Below are positions 9,591 to 22,301 of a stretch of 64,000 nt of DNA, piece by piece (position 1 is the stretch's first letter; every line of letters begins with the position of its first letter). The notes beneath the pieces are model-generated. The model saw only the letters and a list, made by a program, of their open reading frames with translations. It was not told the origin of the DNA and did not search any database. Position numbers and translations under genes: made by a program. The DNA comes from Tepidimonas aquatica (GTDB lineage: Bacteria; Pseudomonadota; Gammaproteobacteria; Burkholderiales; Burkholderiaceae_C), in the NCBI RefSeq assembly GCF_007556585.1, contig NZ_VJNA01000014.1, positions 1 through 64,000 of the forward strand, in the 5' to 3' direction.

Positions 9591-10901
9591 CTACAGCACG
9601 CCGTCGAACATCAGCACATCGACCTCGTCGCCCACGGCGACGTTGCCTTGCTCGTGGTGCAGCACGATTAGGCCATTGGCCTGCACCATCGAGCTGAGCA
9701 CACCCGAGCCCTGCTGGCCGGTGGTGCGCACGCTCAAGGTGCCGTCCGGGCCGCGGGTGACGACGCCGCGCTGGTATTCGGTGCGGCCGGGCCTTTTGCG
9801 CATCGGCTCGGCGCTGCGCGCCCGCAACGGCACGCACGGCGCCCCCTGCGTCCCCATCAGGCGCAGCAGCGCGGGCCGCACGAAGACGATGAACGTCACC
9901 ATCGCCGCCACCGGGTTGCCTGGCAACCCCAACAGCAGCGTCGGCGGGCGCTGCGGGTTGCTGGGCAGCAGCCGCCCCGCCGCCATCGGGCGCCCGGGGC
10001 GCATCGCGATGCGCCAAAACACCACATCGCCCAGCCGGCGCATCATCGCCTTGGTGTGGTCGGCTTCGCCCATGCTGACGCCGCCGCTGGTGATGACGGC
10101 GTCGGCCTGGGCCGCTGCGTCGCGAAACGCCGCTTCCAGCGCCGCCGGGTCATCGGGCACCACGCCCAGGTCGATGACCTCCACCCCCAGCCGGTGCAGC
10201 ATCGCGGTGATGGTGTAACGGTTGCTGTCGTAGATGGCGCCGGGGCGCCACGGTTGCCCCAAGGAAAGCACCTCGTCGCCGGTGGAGAAGTACGCCACGC
10301 GCGCGCGTCGCACCACGTTGACCTGCGGCAGCCCAAGGCTGGCCACCAACCCCAGCGCGGCGGGCCCCAGCCGCTGCCCGCGGCGCAGGGCGGGTTGGCC
10401 TTGGGCCAGATCCTCGCCGCGTAGACGACGGTGCTCGCCCGGGCGCACGGCGCCGGCCGGCACCTCGATCCAGTCGCCGTGCTCATCGCGTCCGGCGCGC
10501 ACCATTTCCACCGGCACCACCGTGTCCAAGTCCGCCGGCATCACCGCGCCGGTCATGATGCGCACGCACGCTTGCGCTGGGATGGGGGCGTCCCAACCCG
10601 CTTGACCGGCGTAGCAGACGCCCACCACGCGCAGCCGGGTGGAGGCGGTGGTGGCAAGTTCCGCGCCGCGCAGCGCGTAGCCGTCCATCGCGGCGTTGTC
10701 GTGGGGCGGCACATCCATCGGGCTGATGACGTCGGCCGCCAGCACACGTTCGCGCGCAGCGGCCAGCGGCACCGTTTCGGCGTCGGTGATGGGCTGCACC
10801 AGTCGGTCCAAAAACGCCCCCACCATGTCGGCGGGCAGGGCGTGCGGGTCGTAGCCTTGCAGTTGGGCGGCAATTTGCTCCAGGGTGGCGGTCATCGTCA
10901 T
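9591..10901 (-). CDS. moeA: molybdopterin molybdenumtransferase MoeA
   Basis: 436-residue enzyme that inserts molybdate into adenylylated molybdopterin. The N-terminal part carries PMDVPPHDNAAMDGYAL, the central MoCF-binding domain has FSTGDEV and SGGVSMGEADHTK, and domain IV lies at the C-terminus. The start is ATG 10901, whose ATGA overlaps the mobA stop; ATGs 6 nt on either side are alternatives. Third gene of the moaA-mobA-moeA operon, which covers early and late steps of cofactor synthesis. The middle steps (MoaC, MoaD/E) are not in the window. Confidence 0.94.
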   Translation of the reverse strand: MTMTATLEQIAAQLQGYDPHALPADMVGAFLDRLVQPITDAETVPLAAARERVLAADVISPMDVPPHDNAAMDGYALRGAELATTASTRLRVVGVCYAGQAGWDAPIPAQACVRIMTGAVMPADLDTVVPVEMVRAGRDEHGDWIEVPAGAVRPGEHRRLRGEDLAQGQPALRRGQRLGPAALGLVASLGLPQVNVVRRARVAYFSTGDEVLSLGQPWRPGAIYDSNRYTITAMLHRLGVEVIDLGVVPDDPAALEAAFRDAAAQADAVITSGGVSMGEADHTKAMMRRLGDVVFWRIAMRPGRPMAAGRLLPSNPQRPPTLLLGLPGNPVAAMVTFIVFVRPALLRLMGTQGAPCVPLRARSAEPMRKRPGRTEYQRGVVTRGPDGTLSVRTTGQQGSGVLSSMVQANGLIVLHHEQGNVAVGDEVDVLMFDGVL

Positions 10902-11578
10902 GCACATGAACCCGAGGCGCTGGCGCGCTGCAGCGCGTGCAGCTCCTGCAGGGTGTTGAGGTTGGCAAAGGCGTGGGGGTCGTCGCCAGGGCGGTCGAAC
11001 GGCACGTCGACGCAGCGCACGCTGCGCAGCCAGGTGTCGATCTTGCGTCCGCCCTCGCGCAGGTAGGCGTGCAGGCGGGGCAGCAGGTGCACGCCCAGCA
11101 AGCAAAACACCGGCTGCGGCCGCACGGCGCCGTCGTCTTCGGGCGCGGCGGCCATGGCGGCGTCGGCGCGCGCGTCGCTGACCGCCTGCGCCAGACGCTC
11201 GGCCAGGTCCAGCGGGAACTGTGGCGAGTCGCACGGCACCGCCAGCACCCAGGGCGTGTCGGCGTGGGTCAGTCCGGTCAGCATGCCCGCCAGCGGGCCC
11301 ACAAAACCCTCCACGACGTCCGGCCACACCGGCACGCCCAGCGCCTCGTACGCAGCCAGGTTGCGGTTGGCGTTGATCATGCAAGGACCGACCCAGCCGC
11401 CGCGCTGCTGTTGCAAGCGCAGCAAAGCGTGCAGCGCCAGCGGCATGCCGTGCAGGGTTTGCAGCCCTTTGTCAGCACCGCCCATGCGGCTGCCACGGCC
11501 ACCGGCCAGCACCAGTCCGGTGAGGGCGCCTGGCTGCGGCGCGGTCCAGTCGGCGTCAGGGGAGATGTGGTCAACCAC
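10898..11578 (-). CDS. mobA: molybdenum cofactor guanylyltransferase MobA
   Basis: 226-residue nucleotidyltransferase that attaches GMP to molybdopterin, giving the dinucleotide cofactor of DMSO-reductase-type enzymes. The GTP-binding motif [16 protein letters not shown] is at about 24-39, and the metal-binding PCDSP motif near 115-119. It starts at GTG 11578, overlapping the moaA stop by 8 bp, and its stop overlaps the moeA start by 4 bp, so the three genes are translationally coupled. An N-terminal extension of about 20 residues precedes the Rossmann strand. Confidence 0.93.
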   Translation of the reverse strand: MVDHISPDADWTAPQPGALTGLVLAGGRGSRMGGADKGLQTLHGMPLALHALLRLQQQRGGWVGPCMINANRNLAAYEALGVPVWPDVVEGFVGPLAGMLTGLTHADTPWVLAVPCDSPQFPLDLAERLAQAVSDARADAAMAAAPEDDGAVRPQPVFCLLGVHLLPRLHAYLREGGRKIDTWLRSVRCVDVPFDRPGDDPHAFANLNTLQELHALQRASASGSCA

Positions 11579-12707
11579 CGATGTAGCTCATTTCGATGCG
11601 CCGTGCGCTGCGGCGCGTTTCCGGGGGCAGCGTGGCACGGATTTCGGAGTAGCGGTCATGCCGCCCCTGCCATATCGCCGCGATGGCGCTGGCCAGCTCG
11701 GCGTCGTCGGCGCCGCCGCGCAGCAGCGCGCGCAGGTCGTAGCCGCGCTCGGCGAACAGGCACAGGTACAGCCGCCCTTCGGTGGACAGGCGGGCGCGGT
11801 TGCAGTCACGGCAAAACGCCTGGGTGACGCTGCTGATGAGGCCGATTTCACCCAGTGCGGGGTCGTGCTGGCCGTGTTCGCCGGCGTAACCCCAGCGTTC
11901 GGCCGTTTCACCCGGGGCGCTGGGTTGCAGCGGCACCAGCGCAAAATGCTGTTGCAGCCGCGCCAGCACGTCGGCGCTGGGCAACACCTCGTCCATGCAC
12001 CAGCCGTTGGAGCTGCCCACGTCCATGTATTCGATGAAGCGCAGCACGATGCCAGTGCCGCGGAAATGCCGCGCCATCGGCACGATCTGGTCGTCGTTGG
12101 TGCCACGTTTGACGACCATGTTGACCTTGATCGGCGCCAACCCCACCGCCTGGGCCACCTCGATGCCGTGCAACACGTCACGCACCGGAAAGCCGACGTC
12201 GTTCATGCGCTGAAACACGTCGTCGTCCAGCGCATCCAGACTGACCGTGACACGCTGCAGCCCGGCGTCGCGCAGCGCGCGGGCCTTGCGCGCCAACAGG
12301 CTGCCGTTGGTGGTCAGGGTCAGCTCCGGCGTTTGGCCGTCCACCGTGCGCAGCGCGGCGAGCTGCTCCACCAGCCGCTCGATGTTTTTGCGCAGCAGAG
12401 GCTCGCCCCCCGTCAAGCGGATTTTGCGCACGCCATGCGCCAGAAAGACCTTGGCCAAGCGGGTGATTTCTTCGAATGTCAACAAGTCGCCATGGGGCAG
12501 GTAGGGGTAATCGTTACCGAACACCTCTTTGGGCATGCAATAGCTGCAGCGGAAGTTGCAGCGGTCGGTGACGCTGATACGCAGGTCGCGCAGCGGCCGC
12601 TGGCGCGCGTCGAGCAGCAGGCCGGTGGCGGCGATGGGCTGCGCCGGGCGCGGCGCCGGCAGCGCCGACAAGCGCTGGTCGTACAGGGGAATGACGCGTT
12701 CGGCCAT
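11571..12707 (-). CDS. moaA: GTP 3',8-cyclase MoaA
   Basis: 378-residue radical-SAM enzyme that starts molybdenum cofactor synthesis from GTP. The N-terminal cluster motif is CNFRCSYC within [15 protein letters not shown], the SAM motif is TGGEPLL, and the C-terminal second 4Fe-4S motif is [18 protein letters not shown]. The chain ends in Gly-Gly, as required for activity in this family. An N-terminal extension of about 40 residues precedes the core. First gene of moaA-mobA-moeA. A GATAAT hexamer lies 10 nt before its ATG, and no SD is seen. Confidence 0.95.
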   Translation of the reverse strand: MAERVIPLYDQRLSALPAPRPAQPIAATGLLLDARQRPLRDLRISVTDRCNFRCSYCMPKEVFGNDYPYLPHGDLLTFEEITRLAKVFLAHGVRKIRLTGGEPLLRKNIERLVEQLAALRTVDGQTPELTLTTNGSLLARKARALRDAGLQRVTVSLDALDDDVFQRMNDVGFPVRDVLHGIEVAQAVGLAPIKVNMVVKRGTNDDQIVPMARHFRGTGIVLRFIEYMDVGSSNGWCMDEVLPSADVLARLQQHFALVPLQPSAPGETAERWGYAGEHGQHDPALGEIGLISSVTQAFCRDCNRARLSTEGRLYLCLFAERGYDLRALLRGGADDAELASAIAAIWQGRHDRYSEIRATLPPETRRSARRIEMSYIGG

Positions 12708-12717
12708 GGTGCGCTAG

Positions 12718-12723
12718 ATTATC
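12718..12723 (-). promoter_or_regulatory. -10-like hexamer just upstream of moaA
   Basis: GATAAT on the minus strand lies 10 nt before the moaA ATG and predicts a very short 5' leader. No clear -35 was seen. Confidence 0.4.
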
Positions 12724-12783
12724 GCCAGCGGCAAGTCCCCATGGGCTCGGGGTTTGTTCGCACAGCGTACCCAAGGAGTAGCG

Positions 12784-13317
12784 ATGGCGATTCGACGCAG
12801 ATCCTGGTTGGTGACGGCGGCCGCCGCCGTGTGCGTGCCGTGGACAGTGCGGGCGCAGCCGGCCGATGCCGTGGAAGCGGAAAAGCGCGCGCCCCCGCTG
12901 CCGGCGCTGGGGCAGGTTTGGTCCGTGCCGCCGATGGAGCTGCTGGATGGCAGTCGCTTCGAGCCCCGCAGCGCCGACGGGCAGGTGTTGGTGCTGTACT
13001 GGTGGGCCTCGACATGCCCGTTTTGCGCCGTGACCACCCCGCACCTCAACGCGTTTTGGCAGCGGCACCGCCAACGCCCGGGCTGGCAGTTGCTGACGCT
13101 GTCCATCGACCGCACGCGCGAGGCCGCGGTGCGCTACCTGCAGCAGCGCGGTTACGCGTTCCCGTGTGCATGGGTCACGCCCGAGGTGCAGCGCGTGATG
13201 CCCAAACCCAAGGGCCTGCCGATCACCCTGGTGCGCGGACGCGATGGCCGCATCGTCATGGCCGAGCGCGGTCAGCTCTTTGCCGAGGACATCGAGGCCA
13301 TCGCGCAGTGGTTGTGA
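12784..13317 (+). CDS. exported thioredoxin-like protein, TlpA/ResA type
   Basis: 177-residue periplasmic thiol-disulfide protein. The signal peptide MAIRRRSWLVTAAAAVCV ends near VRA-QP. The thioredoxin fold carries the active-site motif CPFC in WWASTCPFC and a cis-proline loop near KGLPITLV. The start ATG 12784 has AAGGAG 5 nt upstream. It is divergent from moaA with 76 bp between starts and convergent with hppA. Likely a reductant or assembly factor for exported proteins. The cytochrome or cofactor partner is not shown by the context. Confidence 0.87.
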   Translation: MAIRRRSWLVTAAAAVCVPWTVRAQPADAVEAEKRAPPLPALGQVWSVPPMELLDGSRFEPRSADGQVLVLYWWASTCPFCAVTTPHLNAFWQRHRQRPGWQLLTLSIDRTREAAVRYLQQRGYAFPCAWVTPEVQRVMPKPKGLPITLVRGRDGRIVMAERGQLFAEDIEAIAQWL

Positions 13318-13318
13318 C

Positions 13319-15373
<2,055 letters not shown>

Positions 15374-15692
15374 ACCGATGTCTCCTGCCTGTGCAAGGTG
15401 GTTGTCTCGGGAGGAGGAAGCCAACGCAGGGTGGGGTGCCAGCCATCGTCGGCTTCCACTGCGTTGCTTCCTCGCCGCACGCAGCCCCCGTCCCGGGCTG
15501 GGCGTGCGGCGATTGGCCAACGGTTTCAATGTAGCGCAACGACGCGCAAAATGCACCCCCTTGTGGCGCCGATGCGTCAGCCTGGCGCCAGTAAAATCGG
15601 CCAGACTCATCCAAGGGGCAGCCCACAGCCGGCCGCAGCGCCGGGGGCGCGTTGCCCCCACCCCGTTTCCCAACCCTTACGCTGGATCCAAC
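15374..15692 (+). other. intergenic region between hppA and ppa
   Basis: 319 bp shared by two divergent pyrophosphatase genes. TAAAAT at 15592-15597 is a weak -10 candidate for ppa. TACATT on the minus strand at 15529-15534 is a weak one for hppA. I see no open frame with a plausible start, no clear riboswitch fold and no repeat. Confidence 0.5.
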
Positions 15693-16232
15693 ATGTCCCT
15701 CGACCAAGTCACCGCGGGCGACAAAGTGCCCGACGCCTTCAACGTCATCATCGAAATTTCCATGCACGGTGAGCCGATCAAGTACGAGGTGGACAAAGCC
15801 TCGGGCGCGATCTTCGTCGACCGCTTCATGAACACCGCGATGCACTACCCGACCAACTACGGGTATGTGCCCAAGACCATCGCCGGCGACGGTGACCCGG
15901 TGGACGTGCTGGTCATCACGCCGGTACCGCTGCCGCCGGGGGTCGTAGTGTCATGTCGCGCGCTGGGCATCCTCAAAATGGAGGATGAGGGTGGCGTCGA
16001 CGGCAAGGTGCTGGCCGTGCCGACCGAAAAAATCCTGCCTCTCTACTCGCGCTGGAAGACCATCGACGACCTCAACCCGGTGCGGCTGCGCACGATCGAG
16101 CACTTTTTCGAGCACTACAAGGACCTGGACCCCGGCAAATGGGTCAAGGTGCTGGGCTGGGGCGGGGTCGACGAGGCGCGGCAGGAGATCGTGGCCGGCG
16201 TCGAAGCTTACCGCGCGCAGCACGGCGCCTGA
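15693..16232 (+). CDS. ppa: inorganic pyrophosphatase (soluble, family I)
   Basis: 179-residue cytoplasmic enzyme that hydrolyses pyrophosphate and drives biosynthetic reactions. Family I residues are visible in [20 protein letters not shown] and in [13 protein letters not shown], the acidic metal-binding motif (DxDPxD). The ATG at 15693 gives the family length of about 175-180. Its divergent neighbour is the membrane pyrophosphatase, so the cell can either waste or conserve the energy of pyrophosphate. nadE, which releases pyrophosphate, follows 39 bp downstream. Confidence 0.95.
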   Translation: MSLDQVTAGDKVPDAFNVIIEISMHGEPIKYEVDKASGAIFVDRFMNTAMHYPTNYGYVPKTIAGDGDPVDVLVITPVPLPPGVVVSCRALGILKMEDEGGVDGKVLAVPTEKILPLYSRWKTIDDLNPVRLRTIEHFFEHYKDLDPGKWVKVLGWGGVDEARQEIVAGVEAYRAQHGA

Positions 16233-16271
16233 CCCTTTGAGCGACCCCAGCCACATCCGGGAGCGTTGAAA

Positions 16272-18388
<2,117 letters not shown>

Positions 18389-18421
18389 GTGACCGCGCGG
18401 CGCGGCCGTGGACGCCGCCGC

Positions 18422-19009
18422 TCAAATCGCTTCGAGGCGCGACGGGGGCGTGCAGCCCGCCGCCTGCACCAAGCGGGGCAACAGCGCATCCGGGTCGGCA
18501 TCGACATCGACCAGGCCTTGCTGCCACGCGCTGACGAAACCGGCGTCGGCGGTGGCCTGCACAAAACGCAGCAGGCCGTCGTAATAGCCGCCGGCGTTGA
18601 GGATGCCGATGGGCTTGTCGTGGTAGCCCAGCTGGCGCCAGGTCCACACCTCGAACAGTTCCTCCAGCGTGCCCAACCCGCCGGGCATGGCCACGAACGC
18701 GTCGGCGCGCTCGGCCATCATCTGTTTGCGCTGGTGCATTGTGTCCACCACGTGCAGCTCGGTGCAATCGCGCTTGGCCAGCTCGCGCGCCACCAGGCTG
18801 CGCGGGATCACGCCCACCACGGTCCCGCCGGCGGCCAGCGTGGCGGTGGCCACGCGCCCCATCAGCCCAGCGGTGCCACCGCCGTACACCAGCCGTCCGC
18901 GATGACGGCCGATCCACGCGCCTACGTGCTCGGCCAGCGCCGCCCACGCAGGGTCACCGCCGTCGCGCGAGCCACAGTACACGCACAGCGAAAACGCGGG
19001 CCGGCTCAT
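18422..19009 (-). CDS. LOG family protein (cytokinin riboside 5'-monophosphate phosphoribohydrolase-like)
   Basis: 195-residue Rossmann-type protein with the LOG motif PGGLGTLEE near 108-116 and GGGTAGLMG near 44-52. LOG enzymes cleave nucleoside monophosphates to base and ribose 5-phosphate; in bacteria a general role in nucleotide salvage is more likely than hormone synthesis. The start ATG 19009 overlaps the TGA of the upstream RDD gene (ATGA). It is convergent with glnB. Confidence 0.9.
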   Translation of the reverse strand: MSRPAFSLCVYCGSRDGGDPAWAALAEHVGAWIGRHRGRLVYGGGTAGLMGRVATATLAAGGTVVGVIPRSLVARELAKRDCTELHVVDTMHQRKQMMAERADAFVAMPGGLGTLEELFEVWTWRQLGYHDKPIGILNAGGYYDGLLRFVQATADAGFVSAWQQGLVDVDADPDALLPRLVQAAGCTPPSRLEAI

Positions 19010-19527
19010 GCCCGTCCCCCCTGGGGGCGCAGCGCCCGCGCGTCGACCAAGCGCGTGCCCGCCAACGCGTCGTGCCAGAACTGCCGCTGGGGGTGAAAAC
19101 GCGCCAGCAACGCCCACACGGCCACCCAGCCGCCCAGCAGCACCAGCACCTCGGCCACCGGCAGCTCCAGCCACGCGCGCAGCGCCAGCGGTGGCCAGAA
19201 CCACACCCACGCCAGCACGTAACGCAGCAGCGCCCGTCCTTGCGAAACCGGCCCACCGTCGGCCGCGACGAGGCGGATGTGCCACGTCTGCATGGCCAGC
19301 GTCTGGCCTTTGTGCCAAAACCAGGTGAAGTACAGGCCCAGCACTACGAACATGAAAGCTTGCAGCTCGTGGCGGTACTGCAGCGCATGGCGCTGCTGGG
19401 TCAGCGCGCCAAACAGGTAGCCGGCGATAAAGACCACGCCGAACAGCAACATCCCTTCGTACAGCCAGCAGGCCATGCGCCGCGGCAGCGACGGGGTGGA
19501 TAACACAGGTGGGGCAGACATGGACAT
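19006..19527 (-). CDS. RDD family membrane protein
   Basis: 173-residue inner-membrane protein. Hydrophobic segments lie at about 25-45, 57-72 and 110-140, with the RDD-like start RRMACWLYEGMLLFGV and the W-H-R core WHKGQTLAMQTWHIRLV. The family's function is mostly unknown, with some members linked to Na+/H+ exchange. It is coupled by ATGA to the LOG gene. The second acidic RDD position is Glu instead of Asp. Confidence 0.85.
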   Translation of the reverse strand: MSMSAPPVLSTPSLPRRMACWLYEGMLLFGVVFIAGYLFGALTQQRHALQYRHELQAFMFVVLGLYFTWFWHKGQTLAMQTWHIRLVAADGGPVSQGRALLRYVLAWVWFWPPLALRAWLELPVAEVLVLLGGWVAVWALLARFHPQRQFWHDALAGTRLVDARALRPQGGRA

Positions 19528-19609
19528 CGATCACAACCAGCGTCACGCCAAGGCCTGGCGCACAGCCCGCCAGTGTAGCCGCCCGTCACGGACGGCAGCC
19601 GCTGCGGCG

Positions 19610-19615
19610 TATAGT
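19610..19615 (+). promoter_or_regulatory. -10-like hexamer just upstream of the tetR-type gene
   Basis: TATAGT lies 9 nt before the regulator's ATG and predicts a leaderless or nearly leaderless mRNA. Confidence 0.4.
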
Positions 19616-19624
19616 AGGCGCACC

Positions 19625-20311
19625 ATGGCAACCTCCCGCATTTCAACCACCACGGCCCGCGGCAGCGGCAAAACCGGCCGCACCAACGACCCCGAGCGCA
19701 CGATGGCCAACATTTTGGAGGTGGCCACACGCGAGTTCGGCGAGAAAGGCCTGGCGGGGGCGCGCATCGACGCCATCGCCGATGCTACCCACACCTCCAA
19801 GCGCATGATTTATTACTACTTTGGCAGCAAAGAAGGGTTGTACCTGGCGGTGCTGGAGGAGGCTTACCGGCGCATGCGTGTCCAGGAAGCGGCGCTGCAC
19901 CTGGAAGACCTGCCGCCCGAAGAGGCGCTGCGTCGGCTGGTGGCGTACACCTTCGACCACCATCGCTCCAACGAACCGTTCATCCGCCTGGTGATGTCGG
20001 AAAACATCCACCGTGGCCAGTACCTGGCGCGTAGCCGCGTGATCCAAGAGCTGAACGTGCCGGCCATCACGGCCGTGCGCGCGCTGTACGAACGTGGGGT
20101 GGCGCAAGGGGTGTTTCGTCCCGGCATCGATCCGCTCGACCTGCATGCGTCGATCTCGGCGTTGGCGTTTTTCAGTGTGTCCAACCGGCATACCTTCGAC
20201 CTGATTTTCAAGCGCGACAGCACCGACCCCGAGGTGGTGCGCCGCCGCCGCGACGAAGTGGTGGAGATGGTGGTGCGCTACGTGCGCGCCGACCAGCCCG
20301 CCCGGGCCTGA
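19625..20311 (+). CDS. TetR/AcrR family transcriptional regulator of the adjacent TRAP/shikimate cluster
   Basis: 228-residue one-component regulator. The N-terminal helix-turn-helix lies at about residues 27-70, with GARIDAIADATHTSKRMIYYYFGSKEGLY as the signature (quoted in parts: IDAIADATHTSK, IYYYFGSKEGLY). The C-terminal domain resembles TetR_C regulators of aromatic and organic-acid catabolism. Start ATG 19625. It is followed after 88 bp by a same-strand TRAP operon whose promoter region holds the palindrome ACTAAC-TG-GTTAGT, the likely operator. The ligand is probably a pathway compound such as shikimate, quinate or dehydroshikimate (inference). Confidence 0.88.
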   Translation: MATSRISTTTARGSGKTGRTNDPERTMANILEVATREFGEKGLAGARIDAIADATHTSKRMIYYYFGSKEGLYLAVLEEAYRRMRVQEAALHLEDLPPEEALRRLVAYTFDHHRSNEPFIRLVMSENIHRGQYLARSRVIQELNVPAITAVRALYERGVAQGVFRPGIDPLDLHASISALAFFSVSNRHTFDLIFKRDSTDPEVVRRRRDEVVEMVVRYVRADQPARA

Positions 20312-20355
20312 ACCGCGGTGCCGGGCGCTGGGTGAGGGTTTTCCCTAGTAACAAA

Positions 20356-20369
20356 ACTAACTGGTTAGT
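20356..20369 (+). promoter_or_regulatory. palindromic operator candidate for the TetR-type regulator
   Basis: ACTAACTGGTTAGT has two 6-bp inverted arms around TG. It lies between the regulator gene and dctQ, overlapping a -10-like TACAAA, 30 bp before the dctQ start. The position suits repression of the TRAP operon. Confidence 0.5.
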
Positions 20370-20399
20370 ACAAAATACGCACTCAAGGAGACCTGAGGC

Positions 20400-20930
20400 A
20401 TGCTTGACCGATGGATGGATCGCCTGTGCCGCGTGCTGGACGGCCTGATGGTGCTGGCTTTGGCGGCGATGGTGGTGATGGTGTTTGCCAACGTGGTGTT
20501 GCGCTACGCCTTCAACAGCGGCCTGACGCTGTCGGAGGAGCTGTCGCGCTGGTTGTTCGTGTGGCTGGTGTTTGTGGGCGCAGCGGTGGCGGTGCGGGAT
20601 CGCGCCCACATGGGGGTGGATGTGCTGGTGGTGCGCTTGCCGCAACCGGTGCAGCGCGCGGTGCTGTTGGTTGGCCATGCGCTGATGCTGTGGGTGACGT
20701 GGTTGTTGTTGCAGGGTAGCTGGGCGCAGACCCGCATCAACTGGGACACCACCGCGCCAGTGACAGGGTGGTCCCAGGCCTGGCTGTACGCCGCGGGACT
20801 TGTGTTTGCCGTGCTTTCGGGGTTGTGGCTGCTGATGGACACGTGGCGGTTGCTGGCTGGTCGGCTGAGTCTGGCGGACTGGCACCCTCAAACGACGGCA
20901 CCGGGCCACGGCCAGGGGGATGCCCAATGA
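20400..20930 (+). CDS. TRAP transporter small permease (DctQ type)
   Basis: 176-residue four-helix inner-membrane subunit of a tripartite ATP-independent periplasmic transporter. It starts LDRWMDRLCRVLDGLMVLALAAM and contains the DctQ motif EELSRWLFVWLVFVGAA. The ATG has AAGGAGA upstream. The stop overlaps the start of the large permease (ATGA). It works with the following DctM and DctP proteins to import an organic acid, using ion gradients. Confidence 0.93.
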   Translation: MLDRWMDRLCRVLDGLMVLALAAMVVMVFANVVLRYAFNSGLTLSEELSRWLFVWLVFVGAAVAVRDRAHMGVDVLVVRLPQPVQRAVLLVGHALMLWVTWLLLQGSWAQTRINWDTTAPVTGWSQAWLYAAGLVFAVLSGLWLLMDTWRLLAGRLSLADWHPQTTAPGHGQGDAQ

Positions 20931-22207
20931 CCATCGTGATCTTCGTCGGCGCCTTGCTGGGTGCCATCGCGCTGGGTATTCCGGTGGCCTACGCCTTGCT
21001 GCTGGCCGGCGTGGCCTTGATGGCGCACCTGGACCTGTTGGATGCGCAAATCCTGGCGCAAAACGTGCTGGAAGGCGCCAACAGTTTTCCGCTGCTGGCA
21101 GTGCCATTTTTTATGCTGGCCGGCGAAATCATGAACGCCGGCGGGCTGAGCCGGCGCATCATTGACTTTGCCATGGCCTTGGTGGGGCATGTACGTGGCG
21201 GTCTGGGGTTTGTGACGATCGTCGCGGCTGTGTTGCTGGCCTCGTTGTCGGGGTCGGCAGTGGCTGACACGGCGGCGTTGGCCGCGCTTTTGCTGCCGAT
21301 GATGGTCAAGGCCGGGCATGCACGCGAACGCAGCGCTGGCCTGATAGCCAGCGCAGGCATCATCGCCCCCGTCATTCCGCCGTCGATCCCGTTTGTGATT
21401 TTTGGCGTCGCGGCCAACGTATCGATTGGGCGCTTGTTTATGGCCGGCATCGTGCCCGGGGTATTGATGGGGGTGGCCATCGCGTTGGTCTGGTGGTGGG
21501 TGGCCCGGCGTGAGGCCGTGACGCCGCCTGCGCGCGCCAGCATGGCCGAGGTCGTGCGCGCCGCGCGTCAGGCGGTCTGGGCGTTGGTGCTGCCGTTCAT
21601 CGTTCTGGTGGGGCTCAAAGCCGGCGTGTTCACCCCCACCGAGGCCGCCGTGGTGGCCGCGGTGTACGCCTTGTTGGTGGCCACGCTGGTGTACCGCGAG
21701 CTGACGTGGCACAAGTTGCTGGAGACGTTCGCGGCGGCGGCGCGCACCACGGCGGTCATCATGTTTTTGGTGGCGGCCGCGGCGGTCGGGGCCTGGCTGA
21801 TCACCGTGGCCAACTTGCCCGGCCAGTTGATCGAGTGGCTGCAGCCGCTCATGGATCGGCCCACGCTGCTGTTGCTGGCCATTTTGGGCATGCTGTTTCT
21901 GGTGGGCATGGCCATGGACTTGACGCCCACCATTTTGATCCTGGCGCCGGTGCTGGTGCCGGTGGTCCAAGCCGCGGGCATCGACCCTGTGTACTTTGGG
22001 GTGCTGTTCGTGATGATGGGCTCCATTGGATTGGTCACCCCGCCGGTGGGTACGGTGCTCAACGTCGTGGCCGGTGTTGGGCGCATGAAGATCCAACACG
22101 TGGTCCGCGGCGTGTGGCCGTTTTTGCTGGCGCAGCTGCTGGTGTTGCTGCTGTTGGTGCTGTTCCCAGCGTTGGTGATGGTGCCGTACCGTTGGTTTTA
22201 CGGCTAA
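20927..22207 (+). CDS. TRAP transporter large permease (DctM type)
   Basis: 426-residue multi-helix membrane protein that forms the ion-coupled translocation unit. Family motifs include the start VIFVGALLGAIALGIPVAYA, GLIASAGIIAPVIPPSIPFV near 145 and GLVTPPVGTVLNVV near 385. I start at ATG 20927, which overlaps the dctQ stop; the open frame extends upstream but into dctQ. Substrate is set by the binding protein encoded next. Confidence 0.94.
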   Translation: MTIVIFVGALLGAIALGIPVAYALLLAGVALMAHLDLLDAQILAQNVLEGANSFPLLAVPFFMLAGEIMNAGGLSRRIIDFAMALVGHVRGGLGFVTIVAAVLLASLSGSAVADTAALAALLLPMMVKAGHARERSAGLIASAGIIAPVIPPSIPFVIFGVAANVSIGRLFMAGIVPGVLMGVAIALVWWWVARREAVTPPARASMAEVVRAARQAVWALVLPFIVLVGLKAGVFTPTEAAVVAAVYALLVATLVYRELTWHKLLETFAAAARTTAVIMFLVAAAAVGAWLITVANLPGQLIEWLQPLMDRPTLLLLAILGMLFLVGMAMDLTPTILILAPVLVPVVQAAGIDPVYFGVLFVMMGSIGLVTPPVGTVLNVVAGVGRMKIQHVVRGVWPFLLAQLLVLLLLVLFPALVMVPYRWFYG

Positions 22208-22301
22208 CGCCGTGGCCTGGTGCACGCAGCTCCGGCGGGCCGGCGCGCACCGGTTGGGTGATGGCCCGCCGATTCGACCGTGGTTATCCGAGGAGACGGT
22301 G

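Noticed and set aside
9591-11384. Apparent single 597-codon moeA with a long N-terminal extension
   Set aside because: The extension is an out-of-frame reading of mobA. The ATGA overlap at 10901 gives the natural moeA start.
18422-19546. Apparent 374-codon LOG protein with extension
   Set aside because: The extra part is an out-of-frame reading of the RDD gene. The ATGA at 19009 fixes the start.
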